A DNA stretch of 64,000 nt, taken from NCBI GenBank assembly GCA_900100835.1, contig FNCM01000001.1:186001-250000 (forward strand), given 5' to 3'. The notes under the pieces are model-generated. The model was not told where the DNA came from. It searched no databases and saw only the letters and a list, made by a program, of their open reading frames with translations. The stretch is from Selenomonas sp. WCT3. GTDB lineage: Bacteria; Bacillota; Negativicutes; Selenomonadales; Selenomonadaceae. Numbering within the stretch: position 1 is the stretch's first letter; every line of letters starts with the position of its first letter. Below, piece by piece: positions 23,665 to 32,479 of this stretch. The position numbers and the translations under genes were made by a program.

Positions 23665-26164
23665 CCACTGTCACCCTCCTGACTGCTTTCTTCTTCACTT
23701 CTTTCTTGGTGAAATCCAACATATCGCCATTCTTGCGGATGCAGATGGTATCCCCAGCCTTAAACCGATGCCGTAACAACCGCTCGGCTATTTCATCTTC
23801 GATATGCTTCTGCAGGGCACGCTTCAACGGGCGAGCACCGTATTTAAAGTCGGTTCCCGCTTCCACCAGTTTATTCTTGGCGGAAGGACTGATTTCCATC
23901 TTGATATCCTTTTCCAGCAAGCGTTTCTTTACATCCTTGAGCAGGATATCCACAATTTTCACCAATTCTTTCCGTCCCAGGGGATGGAAGACCAGCATCT
24001 CATCAATGCGGTTTAAAAATTCCGGTTTAAAGATGCGCTTGACCTCGCTAAGCATCCGCTTGCGACCGTTTTCTTCCGCCTGCTGGGCTTCTTCTTTATC
24101 CCCACTGACGGAAAAGCCCATAGCCTGATTCTGTTTTCGCAGGAAACTTGCACCAGCATTGGAGGTCATGATGATAACCGTATTGCGGAAGTCCACCGTG
24201 CGGCCCTGACCATCCGTCAGGCGGCCGTCGTCGAGGACTTGCAACAGGATATTAAACACATCGGGGTTAGCCTTTTCAATCTCATCCAGCAGAATAATCG
24301 AATAAGGCTTGCGGCGCACAGCATCCGTCAGTTGGCCTCCCTCCTGATAGCCCACGTAGCCCGGAGGAGCCCCCACCATCCTCGATACACTGTACTTTTC
24401 CATGTACTCGGACATGTCGAAACGGATGACTGCATCTTCGCTGCCAAAAAGTGCCTCAGCCAACGCCCGGGCCAGTTCCGTCTTGCCCACACCCGTAGGC
24501 CCCAGAAACAAAAAGGAGCCAATGGGACGCTTTGGGTCCTTGAGGCCGGCTCTAGCCCGCCGAATTGCCTTGGCTACCGCTTGGACAGCAGCTTCCTGGC
24601 CGACGACCCGGCGGCTGAGGATTTTCTCCATGTTGAGCAGCCGTTCCGATTCCTTTGCCGCAATCTGGCGGACGGGAACTCCCGTCCACTGGGCCACCAC
24701 ATCGGCGATATCATCAGCAGTCACTTTGATGCGGTTATGGTCTTTTTTCTCCCAATTGCGGCGCGCTTCATCCAAGGATTCCTTTACCGCCTGCATCTCG
24801 TCGCGCAGTTTGGCTGCCCGTTCGTAATCCTGAGCAGCAATGGCCGCTTCCTTTTCCGTATGGAGCTTATCCAGCTGCTCACGAATGGAATGAACCTGAC
24901 TTGTGGGCGCAACTTTTCCCATGCGCACCTTCGAAGCCGCTTCATCCATGAGGTCGATTGCCTTATCGGGCAGGAACCGATCGGTGATATAGCGATGGGA
25001 AAGATATACCGCCGCCTCGATGGCAGCCCCTTCGATTTTCGCCCGATGAAATTCTTCGTACTTGCTGCAAAGGCCCTGCAAAATACGCACGGCATCCTCG
25101 GGCGATGGCTCCTCCACCATTACCGTCTGGAAACGCCGTGACAAGGCGGCATCCTTTTCCAGATACTTCTTGTATTCATCCAATGTCGTAGCGCCAATAA
25201 TCTGAATCTCTCCCCGGGAAAGGGCCGGTTTTAAGATATTGGCGGCATCCAGTGCCCCCTCGGCAGCACCGGCTCCCACCAGGGTATGCATTTCATCAAT
25301 GAACAGGATGATATTGCCCAACTGGTGAATCTCTTCGATGACGCCCTTTAACCGTTCCTCAAACTCGCCGCGGTATTTTGCCCCTGCCACCAGCGACGCC
25401 ATGGATAGGGAAATGACTTTCTTATCCTGCAGCATATAAGGAACGGCCCCTTCTACAATGCGCTGGGCCAAGCCTTCTGCAATTGCCGTCTTGCCTACCC
25501 CCGGCTCTCCCAACAGAATCGGGTTATTTTTCGTTCGCCGGGAAAGAATCTGTATGACCCGCTGGATTTCCTTTTCCCGGCCAATAACCGGGTCCATCTT
25601 GGCATCTTCTGCCAGGCGGTTGAGGTCGCGGCCGTATTTTTTCAGCAAAGGCGCGCCCCCTTCCCGGCGGATGCGGCCCCTGCCATTGGCTTTTTCCAGC
25701 TGCGGGCCATCGTCGGAAGGATGAGGCATATCGATGCGCTCAAGCACTTCGTCCTGTAGGTTGTCCGGGTCGATGCCCAAACGGTTCAACACCTCAATGG
25801 CAGCCCCTTCCGTTTCCGACAACAGGCTCAGCAGGATATGCTCCGTCCCGATATAGGTGTGCCCCAGGGTCTGCGACTCCTCCATCGCCCCCTCCATGAC
25901 CCGTTTAGCCCGGGGGGTGTAGTATGGATTATCCGACGGGTATTCGGCTTCCTGGGAATCCATATTGCTGACCATGGTCATGGCTTTTTCAAAGGTAAGC
26001 CCTAGAGAATACATGGCCTGGGCAGCCACGCCATTGCGCTCATGCAGCAGCCCTAACAGGATGTGCTCCGTACCAATGTAGTCCTGCTGCAAATCCTGGG
26101 CCACGTATTGGGCAAACTCCACCGCCTTGATGGCACGATTGGTAAAGTGATTTCGATAATTCAT
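23651..26164 (-). CDS. clpC: ATP-dependent Clp protease ATP-binding subunit ClpC
   Basis: ClpC is a Hsp100 unfoldase that feeds proteins to ClpP and, with McsB, degrades arginine-phosphorylated proteins. The 837-residue protein has two Clp N repeats (1-145), first AAA domain with Walker [16 protein letters not shown], a middle coiled-coil UVR-like region (about 420-480), second AAA domain with [20 protein letters not shown], and a ClpP-loop region, and a D2-small C-terminal domain. It is the fourth gene of the ctsR operon and overlaps mcsB by four bases. Confidence 0.97.
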   Translation of the reverse strand: MNYRNHFTNRAIKAVEFAQYVAQDLQQDYIGTEHILLGLLHERNGVAAQAMYSLGLTFEKAMTMVSNMDSQEAEYPSDNPYYTPRAKRVMEGAMEESQTLGHTYIGTEHILLSLLSETEGAAIEVLNRLGIDPDNLQDEVLERIDMPHPSDDGPQLEKANGRGRIRREGGAPLLKKYGRDLNRLAEDAKMDPVIGREKEIQRVIQILSRRTKNNPILLGEPGVGKTAIAEGLAQRIVEGAVPYMLQDKKVISLSMASLVAGAKYRGEFEERLKGVIEEIHQLGNIILFIDEMHTLVGAGAAEGALDAANILKPALSRGEIQIIGATTLDEYKKYLEKDAALSRRFQTVMVEEPSPEDAVRILQGLCSKYEEFHRAKIEGAAIEAAVYLSHRYITDRFLPDKAIDLMDEAASKVRMGKVAPTSQVHSIREQLDKLHTEKEAAIAAQDYERAAKLRDEMQAVKESLDEARRNWEKKDHNRIKVTADDIADVVAQWTGVPVRQIAAKESERLLNMEKILSRRVVGQEAAVQAVAKAIRRARAGLKDPKRPIGSFLFLGPTGVGKTELARALAEALFGSEDAVIRFDMSEYMEKYSVSRMVGAPPGYVGYQEGGQLTDAVRRKPYSIILLDEIEKANPDVFNILLQVLDDGRLTDGQGRTVDFRNTVIIMTSNAGASFLRKQNQAMGFSVSGDKEEAQQAEENGRKRMLSEVKRIFKPEFLNRIDEMLVFHPLGRKELVKIVDILLKDVKKRLLEKDIKMEISPSAKNKLVEAGTDFKYGARPLKRALQKHIEDEIAERLLRHRFKAGDTICIRKNGDMLDFTKKEVKKKAVRRVTVDAKK

Positions 26165-27249
26165 GATTCATCCTCCGAGCTCACGCGATGCTCGCCAAGT
26201 ATTTCTCTTACCTTGCGCGCTCTGAGCTGGTCGATTTCGATTTTGGACATATTCTCATTTTCCGCCAGATTCTGCAGAAAACTGCGATGGCAAGCCACGA
26301 GAATATCGGCATAACAATCAGCTTTCACCTCATGAATCAATTTCAAGTCAATTCCTAAGCGGACTTTGGATAAAAGTTCCATCGCCTCACGCTCGGAAAG
26401 CATGCGTGCATATGCCAAAGTACCATAAGCCCGCCAAACTTCATCCGCCAGCTGCTCTTTGCGATAAAGGGCTAAGGCTTTACGCGCCCGGCGTTCATGG
26501 GCCACGATTTCCGTTACGGCACTTTTGAGATTAGCAATGAGTTCTTCCTCTGAGAACCCTAAGGTCAGCTGATTGGAAATCTGGAACAAGCTGCCCACTG
26601 GCTCCTTGTCATCCCCGTACAAGGCGCGAACCGCCAGCCCAAGCTGCGGGGAAATATTGATGATACTGCTGACATTGCGGGTAAATACCAGCCCAGGCAA
26701 ATGCAACAATACCGACGCTCTAAGGCCTGTACCAAGATTGGTGGGGCAGGAGGTGAGATAGCCCATCTTCTCATCAAAGGCCATATCCAGCCGGGATTCT
26801 ACCAGGTCATCGAGGGTAAAGGCCGTGCTCATGGGAAGGTCCAGATTCAGTCCCGGTGCCCAGCATTGAATGCGCAGATGGTCTTCCTCATTGACCATAA
26901 TGCTGATGCAACGGTCATCGGACACATAGGTCGCGCGATACTGCGGGTTCTTAATGAGGTTTTCCGTAATCAGCTGCTTTTCCAGCAAAACCTCCCGCTG
27001 CAGGGGCGACAACCGTTCGACATCCACCCGATCAAAGGGCATCCCCATGGACTTTTCCAGTTCCGGAAGCACTTCATCCGTAGCCACCAGCACCTGGGAA
27101 AGCTGATTCATATCCGCCCGATTTGGGAAGGGAACCCCCTTGAGGTTGCGAGCCAGGCGTATGCGGCTTGCCACTACTACATCACCATCAGTACCGCCGC
27201 TTTTCAGCCAGGTCAGTTCATTGCTGCGAAGCAAGTCATTGATTGCCAT
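26161..27249 (-). CDS. mcsB: Protein-arginine kinase
   Basis: McsB phosphorylates arginine residues in proteins, including the repressor CtsR, and marks them for ClpCP. It belongs to the ATP:guanido phosphotransferase family; the 362-residue length is typical. The N-terminal VVVASRIRLARNLKGVPFPN and the catalytic stretch LTSCPTNLGTGLRASV with its conserved cysteine are visible. It overlaps mcsA by 14 bases and clpC by 4, so the three are coupled. Confidence 0.96.
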   Translation of the reverse strand: MAINDLLRSNELTWLKSGGTDGDVVVASRIRLARNLKGVPFPNRADMNQLSQVLVATDEVLPELEKSMGMPFDRVDVERLSPLQREVLLEKQLITENLIKNPQYRATYVSDDRCISIMVNEEDHLRIQCWAPGLNLDLPMSTAFTLDDLVESRLDMAFDEKMGYLTSCPTNLGTGLRASVLLHLPGLVFTRNVSSIINISPQLGLAVRALYGDDKEPVGSLFQISNQLTLGFSEEELIANLKSAVTEIVAHERRARKALALYRKEQLADEVWRAYGTLAYARMLSEREAMELLSKVRLGIDLKLIHEVKADCYADILVACHRSFLQNLAENENMSKIEIDQLRARKVREILGEHRVSSEDES

Positions 27250-27787
27250 TCGCCACGCCTCCTTCCTGGGATTCTATCTTTTGCTCCAGGCTGCGAATCC
27301 TATCCCGATACTCGGCAGCCTTTTCGTATTCCTCCCGGGCTACGCTGTCCTGGAGTTTTTGCCGCAGCAGGCCAATTTCGTGCTTGATTTCCAAGGCACT
27401 ACCACTACGATGGGGAATTTTGCCCCGATGTACGCTGGAGCCATGAATCCGCCGCAAGAGCGGCTCAATCTGCTGGCGAAAGGTATTATAGCACTCTGCA
27501 CAGCCAATCTTCCCCGTCTGCTGGAAATCACGATAACTCATGCCGCAGCTCGGGCATACCAGCTGATTCTGATCCAAGGGCCGTTTCTCCCCGCGTTCAG
27601 CTGCATTGCTGAAGATTCCCTTGAGGAAATCGTCCATGGATACCCTTCGGCCCTGTTTGGCCGAAGGAACAAATTCTCCATAGGCAGCCGCACATTTTTC
27701 ACATAAATTTTTTTCTATCCGTCCATCCGGCCCAATCTGGGTGATATGGACTACCGCTTCATTGCGTCCACAATCATCACACAACAT
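27236..27787 (-). CDS. mcsA: McsB activator McsA
   Basis: McsA is a zinc-binding partner that activates McsB. The 183-residue protein has CxxC pairs: CDDCGRNEAVVH, CEKC, CPSCGMSY and CAEC. The C-terminal UVR motif (LRQKLQDSVAREEYEKAAEY) resembles those of UvrB and ClpC. It lies 53 bases after ctsR, in the classical ctsR-mcsA-mcsB-clpC operon. Confidence 0.95.
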   Translation of the reverse strand: MLCDDCGRNEAVVHITQIGPDGRIEKNLCEKCAAAYGEFVPSAKQGRRVSMDDFLKGIFSNAAERGEKRPLDQNQLVCPSCGMSYRDFQQTGKIGCAECYNTFRQQIEPLLRRIHGSSVHRGKIPHRSGSALEIKHEIGLLRQKLQDSVAREEYEKAAEYRDRIRSLEQKIESQEGGVANGNQ

Positions 27788-27840
27788 CCGGAATCCCTCT
27801 TTTCTATGATAAAACTACTTCAAAATCCTGTCATTTGGGT

Positions 27841-28293
27841 TCAGGAAAAATTCTCCAAGGTTAGGAACATGGATTTTAGCAAATGAACCCGTTCCTCAGC
27901 CGTAACATGATCCGATTGATAGGCAAAAACCACCACCTGCATCATCAACGCTGCTTCACGGTTCGTAATCATCTGATGCTGGAGCAGGTAATGAACCATG
28001 GACTGCACCATCGGCATCTCCGTATCCTTATCAATCTTATCCAGCATGTCCTGATAGACCATATTGCGCGTCGGCACCTGCACGATGCGGATAAATCCGC
28101 CCAATCCACGGCGGGATTCCACCACGAACCCCTTGTCCTGCGTAAACCGCGTGGAAAGCACATAGCTAATCTGAGAGGGCGCACAGGAAATCTCATCGGC
28201 AATGTCCGTACGCCGAAGCTCTACTTTGCCGTCCTGTTGTGCTGCCAGCTGCCGCAGGATATATGCTTCAATCAAATCTGCGATATTGCTCAC
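27841..28293 (-). CDS. ctsR: Transcriptional repressor CtsR
   Basis: CtsR represses clp and other heat-shock genes and is inactivated by heat and by McsB. The 150-residue protein has a winged-helix N-terminus with SNIADLIEAYILRQLA and the basic wing SRRGLGGFIRIV (the glycine-rich temperature sensor). A C-terminal dimer domain follows. The GTG at 28293 is chosen because GAAGG lies eight bases before it; the alternate GTG at 28302 is too close. It probably represses its own operon through the repeat at 28314-28328. Confidence 0.94.
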   Translation of the reverse strand: MSNIADLIEAYILRQLAAQQDGKVELRRTDIADEISCAPSQISYVLSTRFTQDKGFVVESRRGLGGFIRIVQVPTRNMVYQDMLDKIDKDTEMPMVQSMVHYLLQHQMITNREAALMMQVVVFAYQSDHVTAEERVHLLKSMFLTLENFS

Positions 28294-28313
28294 GATAATC
28301 ACCTTCTATAAAA

Positions 28314-28342
28314 ATTGACCATTTGACTTTTATTCTATTATA
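28314..28342 (-). promoter_or_regulatory. ctsR promoter -10 and CtsR-like heptad pair
   Basis: Minus strand TATAAT (28337-28342) is followed by AGTCAAA-T-GGTCAAT (28314-28328). The CtsR operator is a tandem of RGTCAAA heptads separated by three bases; here the halves are one base apart and the second is imperfect, so this is a variant site at best. Confidence 0.5.
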
Positions 28343-28356
28343 ACGCCATTGCTCAA

Positions 28357-28375
28357 ATTTTGCCATAGGCAAAAT
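28357..28375. repeat. Inverted repeat between ctsR promoter and the mgtC-like gene
   Basis: ATTTTGCC-ATA-GGCAAAAT: perfect eight-base arms. On the minus strand it follows the mgtC-like stop by a few bases, so it may be a weak terminator, and it also covers the -35 area of the ctsR promoter. No clear T run follows. Confidence 0.45.
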
Positions 28376-28379
28376 CCTA

Positions 28380-29060
28380 CTAGCAGCGTTTCTCCACCCA
28401 CAGCACGGTATCCAAGGTATTGAGATAGTCAATAATATCCGTGACTGCTTCTTCTTTTTCAAAGAGCAAATCCATTTTTAGAATCAAATAGGCACTATCT
28501 GCCCCCAGCCCCTCACCATTTTCCTGCACACTAAACCGTCCAACCTTTAACTGAAATACCTCCAGCTTCTTATGAATACGCTTCAGCTCCCCAGGATTAT
28601 TGACCAGACAAATTTCTACCGCTGTTTTCTTTCTGTGTTCAAAAAAATCATCGATATGCGTCAAAGCATTCAAAGCCACAAAAACAAATGCCGTGGTAAA
28701 CAATGCCTCGATATATAAACCAGCCCCCACGGCCAGGCCTATTCCTGCCACTATCCACAGGCAAGCCGCAGTTGTCAGGCCTGTAACCGTCAGTCCTTCC
28801 TTCATAATCGCCCCTGCCCCCAAAAAACCCATACCACTCACAACCTGAGCAGCAATCCGGGCAGGATCTCCATTGCTCTTATCCTCCATGCTCCAATACA
28901 TAGCTAACGAAAGAATCATCATCAGGCAGGCCCCCAGCGAAACAATCAAATTAGTGCGAAGCCCAGCAGACTTTTTTCTAGACTGCCGTTCATACCCTAC
29001 CAAGCCCCCCAAAACAGCAGCCAGTGCCAACCGAAAAAGAATTTCATATTCTGGAACCAT
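28380..29060 (-). CDS. MgtC/SapB family membrane protein
   Basis: MgtC-type proteins aid growth at low magnesium and influence membrane ATP synthase in pathogens; in other bacteria the role is unclear. The 226-residue protein has about four or five membrane helices in residues 1-150 with the family motif GGLVGYERQSRKKSAGLRTN and VSGMGFLGAGAIMKEG. Residues about 155-226 form an ACT-like cytoplasmic domain. The ATG at 29060 has GGAGGG seven bases upstream; the frame continues upstream but through the leader hairpin. A terminator-like hairpin lies between its promoter and its ribosome site. Confidence 0.9.
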   Translation of the reverse strand: MVPEYEILFRLALAAVLGGLVGYERQSRKKSAGLRTNLIVSLGACLMMILSLAMYWSMEDKSNGDPARIAAQVVSGMGFLGAGAIMKEGLTVTGLTTAACLWIVAGIGLAVGAGLYIEALFTTAFVFVALNALTHIDDFFEHRKKTAVEICLVNNPGELKRIHKKLEVFQLKVGRFSVQENGEGLGADSAYLILKMDLLFEKEEAVTDIIDYLNTLDTVLWVEKRC

Positions 29061-29082
29061 ATTCTTCCCTCCATATAAAAAA

Positions 29083-29115
29083 TCCCAGACATCGTTTTGA
29101 CAACGTTGTCTGGGA
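29083..29115 (-). terminator. Terminator-like hairpin in the mgtC-like leader
   Basis: Minus strand TCCCAGACA-A-CGTT-loop-AACG-A-TGTCTGGGA followed by TTTTTT. It lies downstream of a strong promoter and directly before the ribosome site, so it may be an attenuator. It could also end the upstream znuA-like transcript. Confidence 0.75.
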
Positions 29116-29170
29116 CCTCCAATGCATTGGTCAGTCACCCTTAAAAACGAGATATGATTTTGATACACCT

Positions 29171-29199
29171 ATTGTAAATAACCACACGGAATCTGTCAA
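29171..29199 (-). promoter_or_regulatory. Promoter of the mgtC-like gene
   Basis: Minus strand TTGACA (29194-29199), 17-base spacer, TACAAT (29171-29176). The start near 29164 gives a leader of about 100 bases containing the 12-base palindrome CCAATGCATTGG and the terminator-like hairpin. Confidence 0.75.
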
Positions 29200-29224
29200 A
29201 CACACCAATCCGGGAGTTCGGATT

Positions 29225-30121
29225 TTATTTCAAGGCCTCCTTCAGTACTTCCATGTTCCTTTTCATTGCATTTATATAGGCATCCATGGCGTCCGGGGTT
29301 GCCTCACCAGTCACCACCGGGTCCAGCGTATAAATCTTTGCTCCAGTTTCCCGGGCTATGGTTTCCGCAGCTGCTGGCGAATACTGCGGTTCTGCGAACA
29401 AAACCTTTACCGGCAGTTCCCTTACCTTCGCAATAACCTGCTCCAGCTCCTGCGGCGTCGGTTCCGTGCCCGGTTCCCGTTCAATCACGCCCACGATATT
29501 CAGCTTGAACTCCCTGGCCAGATAAGGAAACGCCTCATGAAAGGTCACAATATCCTTATGAGGCAAATCGTCCAGCTGCTCATGCATTTCCTTGCGCAAA
29601 GCCTCGAGCTTCATGACATAATCCAGCGCATTCTTGCGGTACTGTTCCTTATGCTCCGGATCCGCCTCACAGAGCTGCACCGTAATTGCCTTTACCTGAT
29701 CAATGGCATACGTCACAGCTGTCCAAACATGCGGGTTCTCTTCCTCGCCATCCTTCAATAATTGAATGTGGTCATAGTTTGACGCTTCGATTATCTTTAA
29801 TTTCTTATTCTGCTTGGCCGCCTTCTCCAGGAAGTTTTCCATGCCAGCACCATTTGCCACCAAGACATCCGCCTTTTCCAGCGTTTTCATATCTTCCGTG
29901 GTCAGCTGATAATCATGCAAACATCCCGTCTGCGGCTTCGTCATATTGATGACCTCAACCCCATCGACATCTTTGGTGATATTAATGACATCGATGTACA
30001 TGGGATAGAAAGATGTGACGATGGTGAAATTCTTTTTGGCTGCCGGCTGTGGTTTACTGCATCCCGTCACAGCAAAGCAAAACAACACCAACAACGATAC
30101 GATAATAGCTAATTTCTTCAC
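29225..30121 (-). CDS. Zinc/manganese ABC transporter substrate-binding lipoprotein (ZnuA-like)
   Basis: A 298-residue cluster A-I metal-binding lipoprotein. The signal peptide VKKLAIIVSLLVLFCFAVTG precedes the lipobox cysteine (VTGC). Metal-ligand candidates are the histidines in CLHDYQLTTED, NPHVWTAVT and VTFHEAFPYLA and an aspartate in YTLDPV, as in ZnuA. The GTG at 30121 has AAAGGAG upstream and places the signal peptide at the start. No ATPase or permease gene is beside it, so its transporter must be elsewhere. Whether the ion is zinc or manganese cannot be decided. Confidence 0.9.
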   Translation of the reverse strand: MKKLAIIVSLLVLFCFAVTGCSKPQPAAKKNFTIVTSFYPMYIDVINITKDVDGVEVINMTKPQTGCLHDYQLTTEDMKTLEKADVLVANGAGMENFLEKAAKQNKKLKIIEASNYDHIQLLKDGEEENPHVWTAVTYAIDQVKAITVQLCEADPEHKEQYRKNALDYVMKLEALRKEMHEQLDDLPHKDIVTFHEAFPYLAREFKLNIVGVIEREPGTEPTPQELEQVIAKVRELPVKVLFAEPQYSPAAAETIARETGAKIYTLDPVVTGEATPDAMDAYINAMKRNMEVLKEALK

Positions 30122-30178
30122 AGGAAACTCCTTTCGGTGATTGCCGTCCCTCTGCCTATCGCAAAGCAAATATCCAGC

Positions 30179-30206
30179 AAAAAAGCCTTCCCAAATGGGA
30201 AGGCCT
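30179..30206 (-). terminator. Terminator of the propionate operon
   Basis: GCCTTCCC-ATTT-GGGAAGGC followed by TTTTTT on the minus strand, 15 bases after the biotin carrier stop. Confidence 0.93.
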
Positions 30207-30219
30207 GTTCATCAGCAAA

Positions 30220-30618
30220 TCAGCCAAGAATTACGAGAGAATCATGAGCTTTTACGCTCTGGCCAGCTGCTACGTTGAACGTCTTAACAACGCCGTCAGC
30301 ATCAGCAGCAATCTCATTCTGCATCTTCATAGCCTCGAGAATCAGCAGCGTGTCACCAGCTTTAACAGCCTGGCCTTCGCTGGCTACGAGCTTCACGATC
30401 TTGCCCGGCATCGGAGCATCGATGGAATGCTCACCAGCACCTGCGGCAACGGCAGCTTTAGCCGGAGCAGCTGGTGCTGCTGGAGCCGGGGCTGCTTTCG
30501 GAGCTGCCGGTGCTGCCGGAGCCGGAGCAGCTTTCGGAGCTGCTGCAGCTGCGGATTTTACTTCCTCAACTTCTACTTCATAAGCCGTGCCGTTAACGGT
30601 GATATTGAACTTTTTCAT
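30220..30618 (-). CDS. mmdC: Biotin carboxyl carrier subunit of methylmalonyl-CoA decarboxylase
   Basis: The 132-residue carrier accepts CO2 on biotin from methylmalonyl-CoA. The C-terminal biotinyl domain (about 65-132) has the biotinylation site [10 protein letters not shown] flexible Ala-Pro linker (about 28-62) of near-repeats of [10 protein letters not shown] joins it to the N-terminal segment [20 protein letters not shown]. The ATG at 30618 has GGAGG upstream and is preferred over the frame start at 30633. It is the last gene before the operon terminator, in the Veillonella mmd arrangement but without mmdB after it. Confidence 0.92.
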   Translation of the reverse strand: MKKFNITVNGTAYEVEVEEVKSAAAAAPKAAPAPAAPAAPKAAPAPAAPAAPAKAAVAAGAGEHSIDAPMPGKIVKLVASEGQAVKAGDTLLILEAMKMQNEIAADADGVVKTFNVAAGQSVKAHDSLVILG

Positions 30619-30655
30619 TAAGAATTCCTCCAAATACGTTCTACTTCGGAATCAA

Positions 30656-30811
30656 TCAGAACTGTTTGACCAAGCCGCCTCTAGCGGACAATGCCCAAAC
30701 GTCGCTGCGCTTGATGCGGACAGCGATAACTTTATTCGACATCATCATCTGAACAGCAGCCGTGATAGCGGCTACTACCTCAGGCGATACGCCATTTGCT
30801 TCGGTTTTCAT
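30656..30811 (-). CDS. Small methylmalonyl-CoA decarboxylase subunit (MmdE/MmdD C-terminal-like)
   Basis: A 51-residue frame beginning MKTEANGVSPEVVAAITAAV and ending RGGLVKQF. The motif SPEVVAAITAAVQMMM matches the C-terminal segment of the delta/epsilon subunits of sodium-pumping decarboxylases, which help assemble the alpha subunit with the carrier. It lies between the alpha and carrier genes, as mmdE does in Veillonella. It has no membrane anchor, unlike MmdD. GAGGTG lies six to seven bases before ATG 30811. The assignment rests on motif, size and position. Confidence 0.75.
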   Translation of the reverse strand: MKTEANGVSPEVVAAITAAVQMMMSNKVIAVRIKRSDVWALSARGGLVKQF

Positions 30812-30828
30812 AACGTGCACCTCTTTGC

Positions 30829-32358
30829 TTAAAGCGGAATATTGCCGTGTTTCTTGGACGGGCCAACTTCGCGCTTGCTAGCCAGTGCATTGAGGGCCGT
30901 GATGATGCGCGGACGCGTCTCCTTCGGCTCAATAACCATATCAACATAGCCACGCTCTGCGGCAACATACGGCGTTGCGAAGTTTTCAACATACTCTGCC
31001 GTCTTAGCATCCTTATCCGGGTCTTTGCGGAAAATGATGTTTGCTGCACCAGCCGGGCCCATAACAGCGATTTCCGACGTCGGCCAAGCCATAACCTGAT
31101 CAGCGCCAAGTTCGCGGCAGCACATAGCGATGTAGGAACCGCCATAAGCCTTACGGGTAATGACCGTAACTTTAGGAACCGTAGCCTCACTGTAAGCGTA
31201 CAGCATCTTGGCACCATGACGGATAATGCCGTTGTGCTCCTGGTTGACACCTGGCAGGAAGCCCGGTACATCAACGAGGTTGACGAGAGGAATATTGAAG
31301 GCATCGCAGAAGCGGATGAAACGGGCGGATTTATCCGACGCATCAACATCCAGGCAGCCAGCCATAACTTTCGGCTGGTTGGCGATAATACCTACGCTGC
31401 GGCCATCGAAACGGGCAAAGCAGCAAATGATATTCGTAGCAAAGAATTCCTGTACTTCGTAGAACTCACCGTTATCAACGAGGGAACGAATTACATCCTT
31501 CATATCGTATGGCATGTTCGGGTTGTCCGGAATTACCGAGTTCAGGCTTTCATCCTGACGGTCCGGGTCATCACCGGTCTCCATGATGGGTGCATCTTCC
31601 ATATTGTTGCTGGGCAGGAAGGAAAGCAGGTAACGAATCTGCTTGATGCAGTCGTCCTCATCCTCAGCTGCGAAATGAGCAACACCGCTGCGGGTATTAT
31701 GGGTCATAGCACCGCCCAGAGCCTCAGCCGTAACTTCCTCAGCCGTTACCGACTTGATAACTGCCGGGCCCGTGATGAACATCTGACTGGTGTTCTTTAC
31801 CATGTATATGAAGTCCGTGATAGCCGGGCTGTATACAGCACCGCCTGCGCAGGGTCCCATGATTACGGAAATCTGCGGAATTACACCAGAAGCTGCCGTA
31901 TTGCGATAGAAGATACCGCCATAACCAGACAGGGCGTCAACGGCTTCCTGGATACGAGCGCCGCCCGAGTCGTTGATACCGATGCACGGTGCGCCCATCT
32001 TCATGGCAAGGTCCATAACTTTCCAGATCTTATGCGCATGTTTTTCACCCAGCGATCCACCCTCAACGGTGAAATCCTGTGCATAAGCGTAGACAAGACG
32101 GCCATCAACCGTACCATATCCCGTTACTACACCTTCACCCGGAAGTTCTTTTTTGTCCTGACCAAAATTCGTGCAACGATGCTTCATAAACATATCGAGC
32201 TCAACGAAAGTTCCCTCATCGAACAGCTTGTTGATGCGCTCGCGGGCAGTCTGTTTGCCCTTTGCATGCTGCTTCTCGATGCGGGCCTGACCGCCGCCCT
32301 GCATGATATGCTCTTTCTTTGCATTCATTAAGTCAATTTTTTCCTGAACAGTAGCCAT
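30829..32358 (-). CDS. mmdA: Methylmalonyl-CoA decarboxylase alpha (carboxyltransferase) subunit
   Basis: MmdA transfers the carboxyl group of (S)-methylmalonyl-CoA to the biotin carrier, giving propionyl-CoA. The 509-residue protein belongs to the acyl-CoA carboxyltransferase family, with the crotonase-like fold. Visible motifs include INDSGGARIQEAVDALSGYG, MGPCAGGAVYSPAITDF and VDVPGFLPGVNQEHNGIIRH. The start ATG 32358 has AGGAGG upstream; the frame extends 21 codons further without a ribosome site. A propionyl-CoA carboxylase beta subunit would look similar, but the neighbours point to decarboxylase. Confidence 0.93.
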   Translation of the reverse strand: MATVQEKIDLMNAKKEHIMQGGGQARIEKQHAKGKQTARERINKLFDEGTFVELDMFMKHRCTNFGQDKKELPGEGVVTGYGTVDGRLVYAYAQDFTVEGGSLGEKHAHKIWKVMDLAMKMGAPCIGINDSGGARIQEAVDALSGYGGIFYRNTAASGVIPQISVIMGPCAGGAVYSPAITDFIYMVKNTSQMFITGPAVIKSVTAEEVTAEALGGAMTHNTRSGVAHFAAEDEDDCIKQIRYLLSFLPSNNMEDAPIMETGDDPDRQDESLNSVIPDNPNMPYDMKDVIRSLVDNGEFYEVQEFFATNIICCFARFDGRSVGIIANQPKVMAGCLDVDASDKSARFIRFCDAFNIPLVNLVDVPGFLPGVNQEHNGIIRHGAKMLYAYSEATVPKVTVITRKAYGGSYIAMCCRELGADQVMAWPTSEIAVMGPAGAANIIFRKDPDKDAKTAEYVENFATPYVAAERGYVDMVIEPKETRPRIITALNALASKREVGPSKKHGNIPL

Positions 32359-32426
32359 TATATACCTCCTATAATTAGCTTGTGAGAAAATAGTCTGCGA
32401 CATATTTCTCATGTACTGCAATCTCT

Positions 32427-32455
32427 ATTTTGCACTATTTGTGTGAAAATTGCAA
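32427..32455 (-). promoter_or_regulatory. Possible internal promoter of the mmd genes
   Basis: Minus strand TTGCAA (32450-32455), 17-base spacer, CAAAAT (32427-32432). The gap also holds TTTTCACACAA, resembling a half Rex site. Weak -10; tentative. Confidence 0.35.
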
Positions 32456-32462
32456 GACTAAT

Positions 32463-32479
32463 TTAATACCAGGTATTAA
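32463..32479. repeat. Inverted repeat at the epimerase stop codon
   Basis: TTAATACC-A-GGTATTAA, perfect eight-base arms overlapping the epimerase stop. No T run follows, so it is not a clear terminator. Confidence 0.4.

Noticed and set aside
29061..29176. M-box magnesium riboswitch before the mgtC-like gene
   Set aside because: The leader is about 100 nt, too short, and conserved M-box segments are absent.
30430..30540. Short tandem Ala/Pro codon repeats as a possible CRISPR or satellite
   Set aside because: They encode the flexible linker of the biotin carrier; no spacers or palindromic repeats.
30847..32331. 494-codon plus-strand open frame
   Set aside because: Antisense shadow of mmdA.
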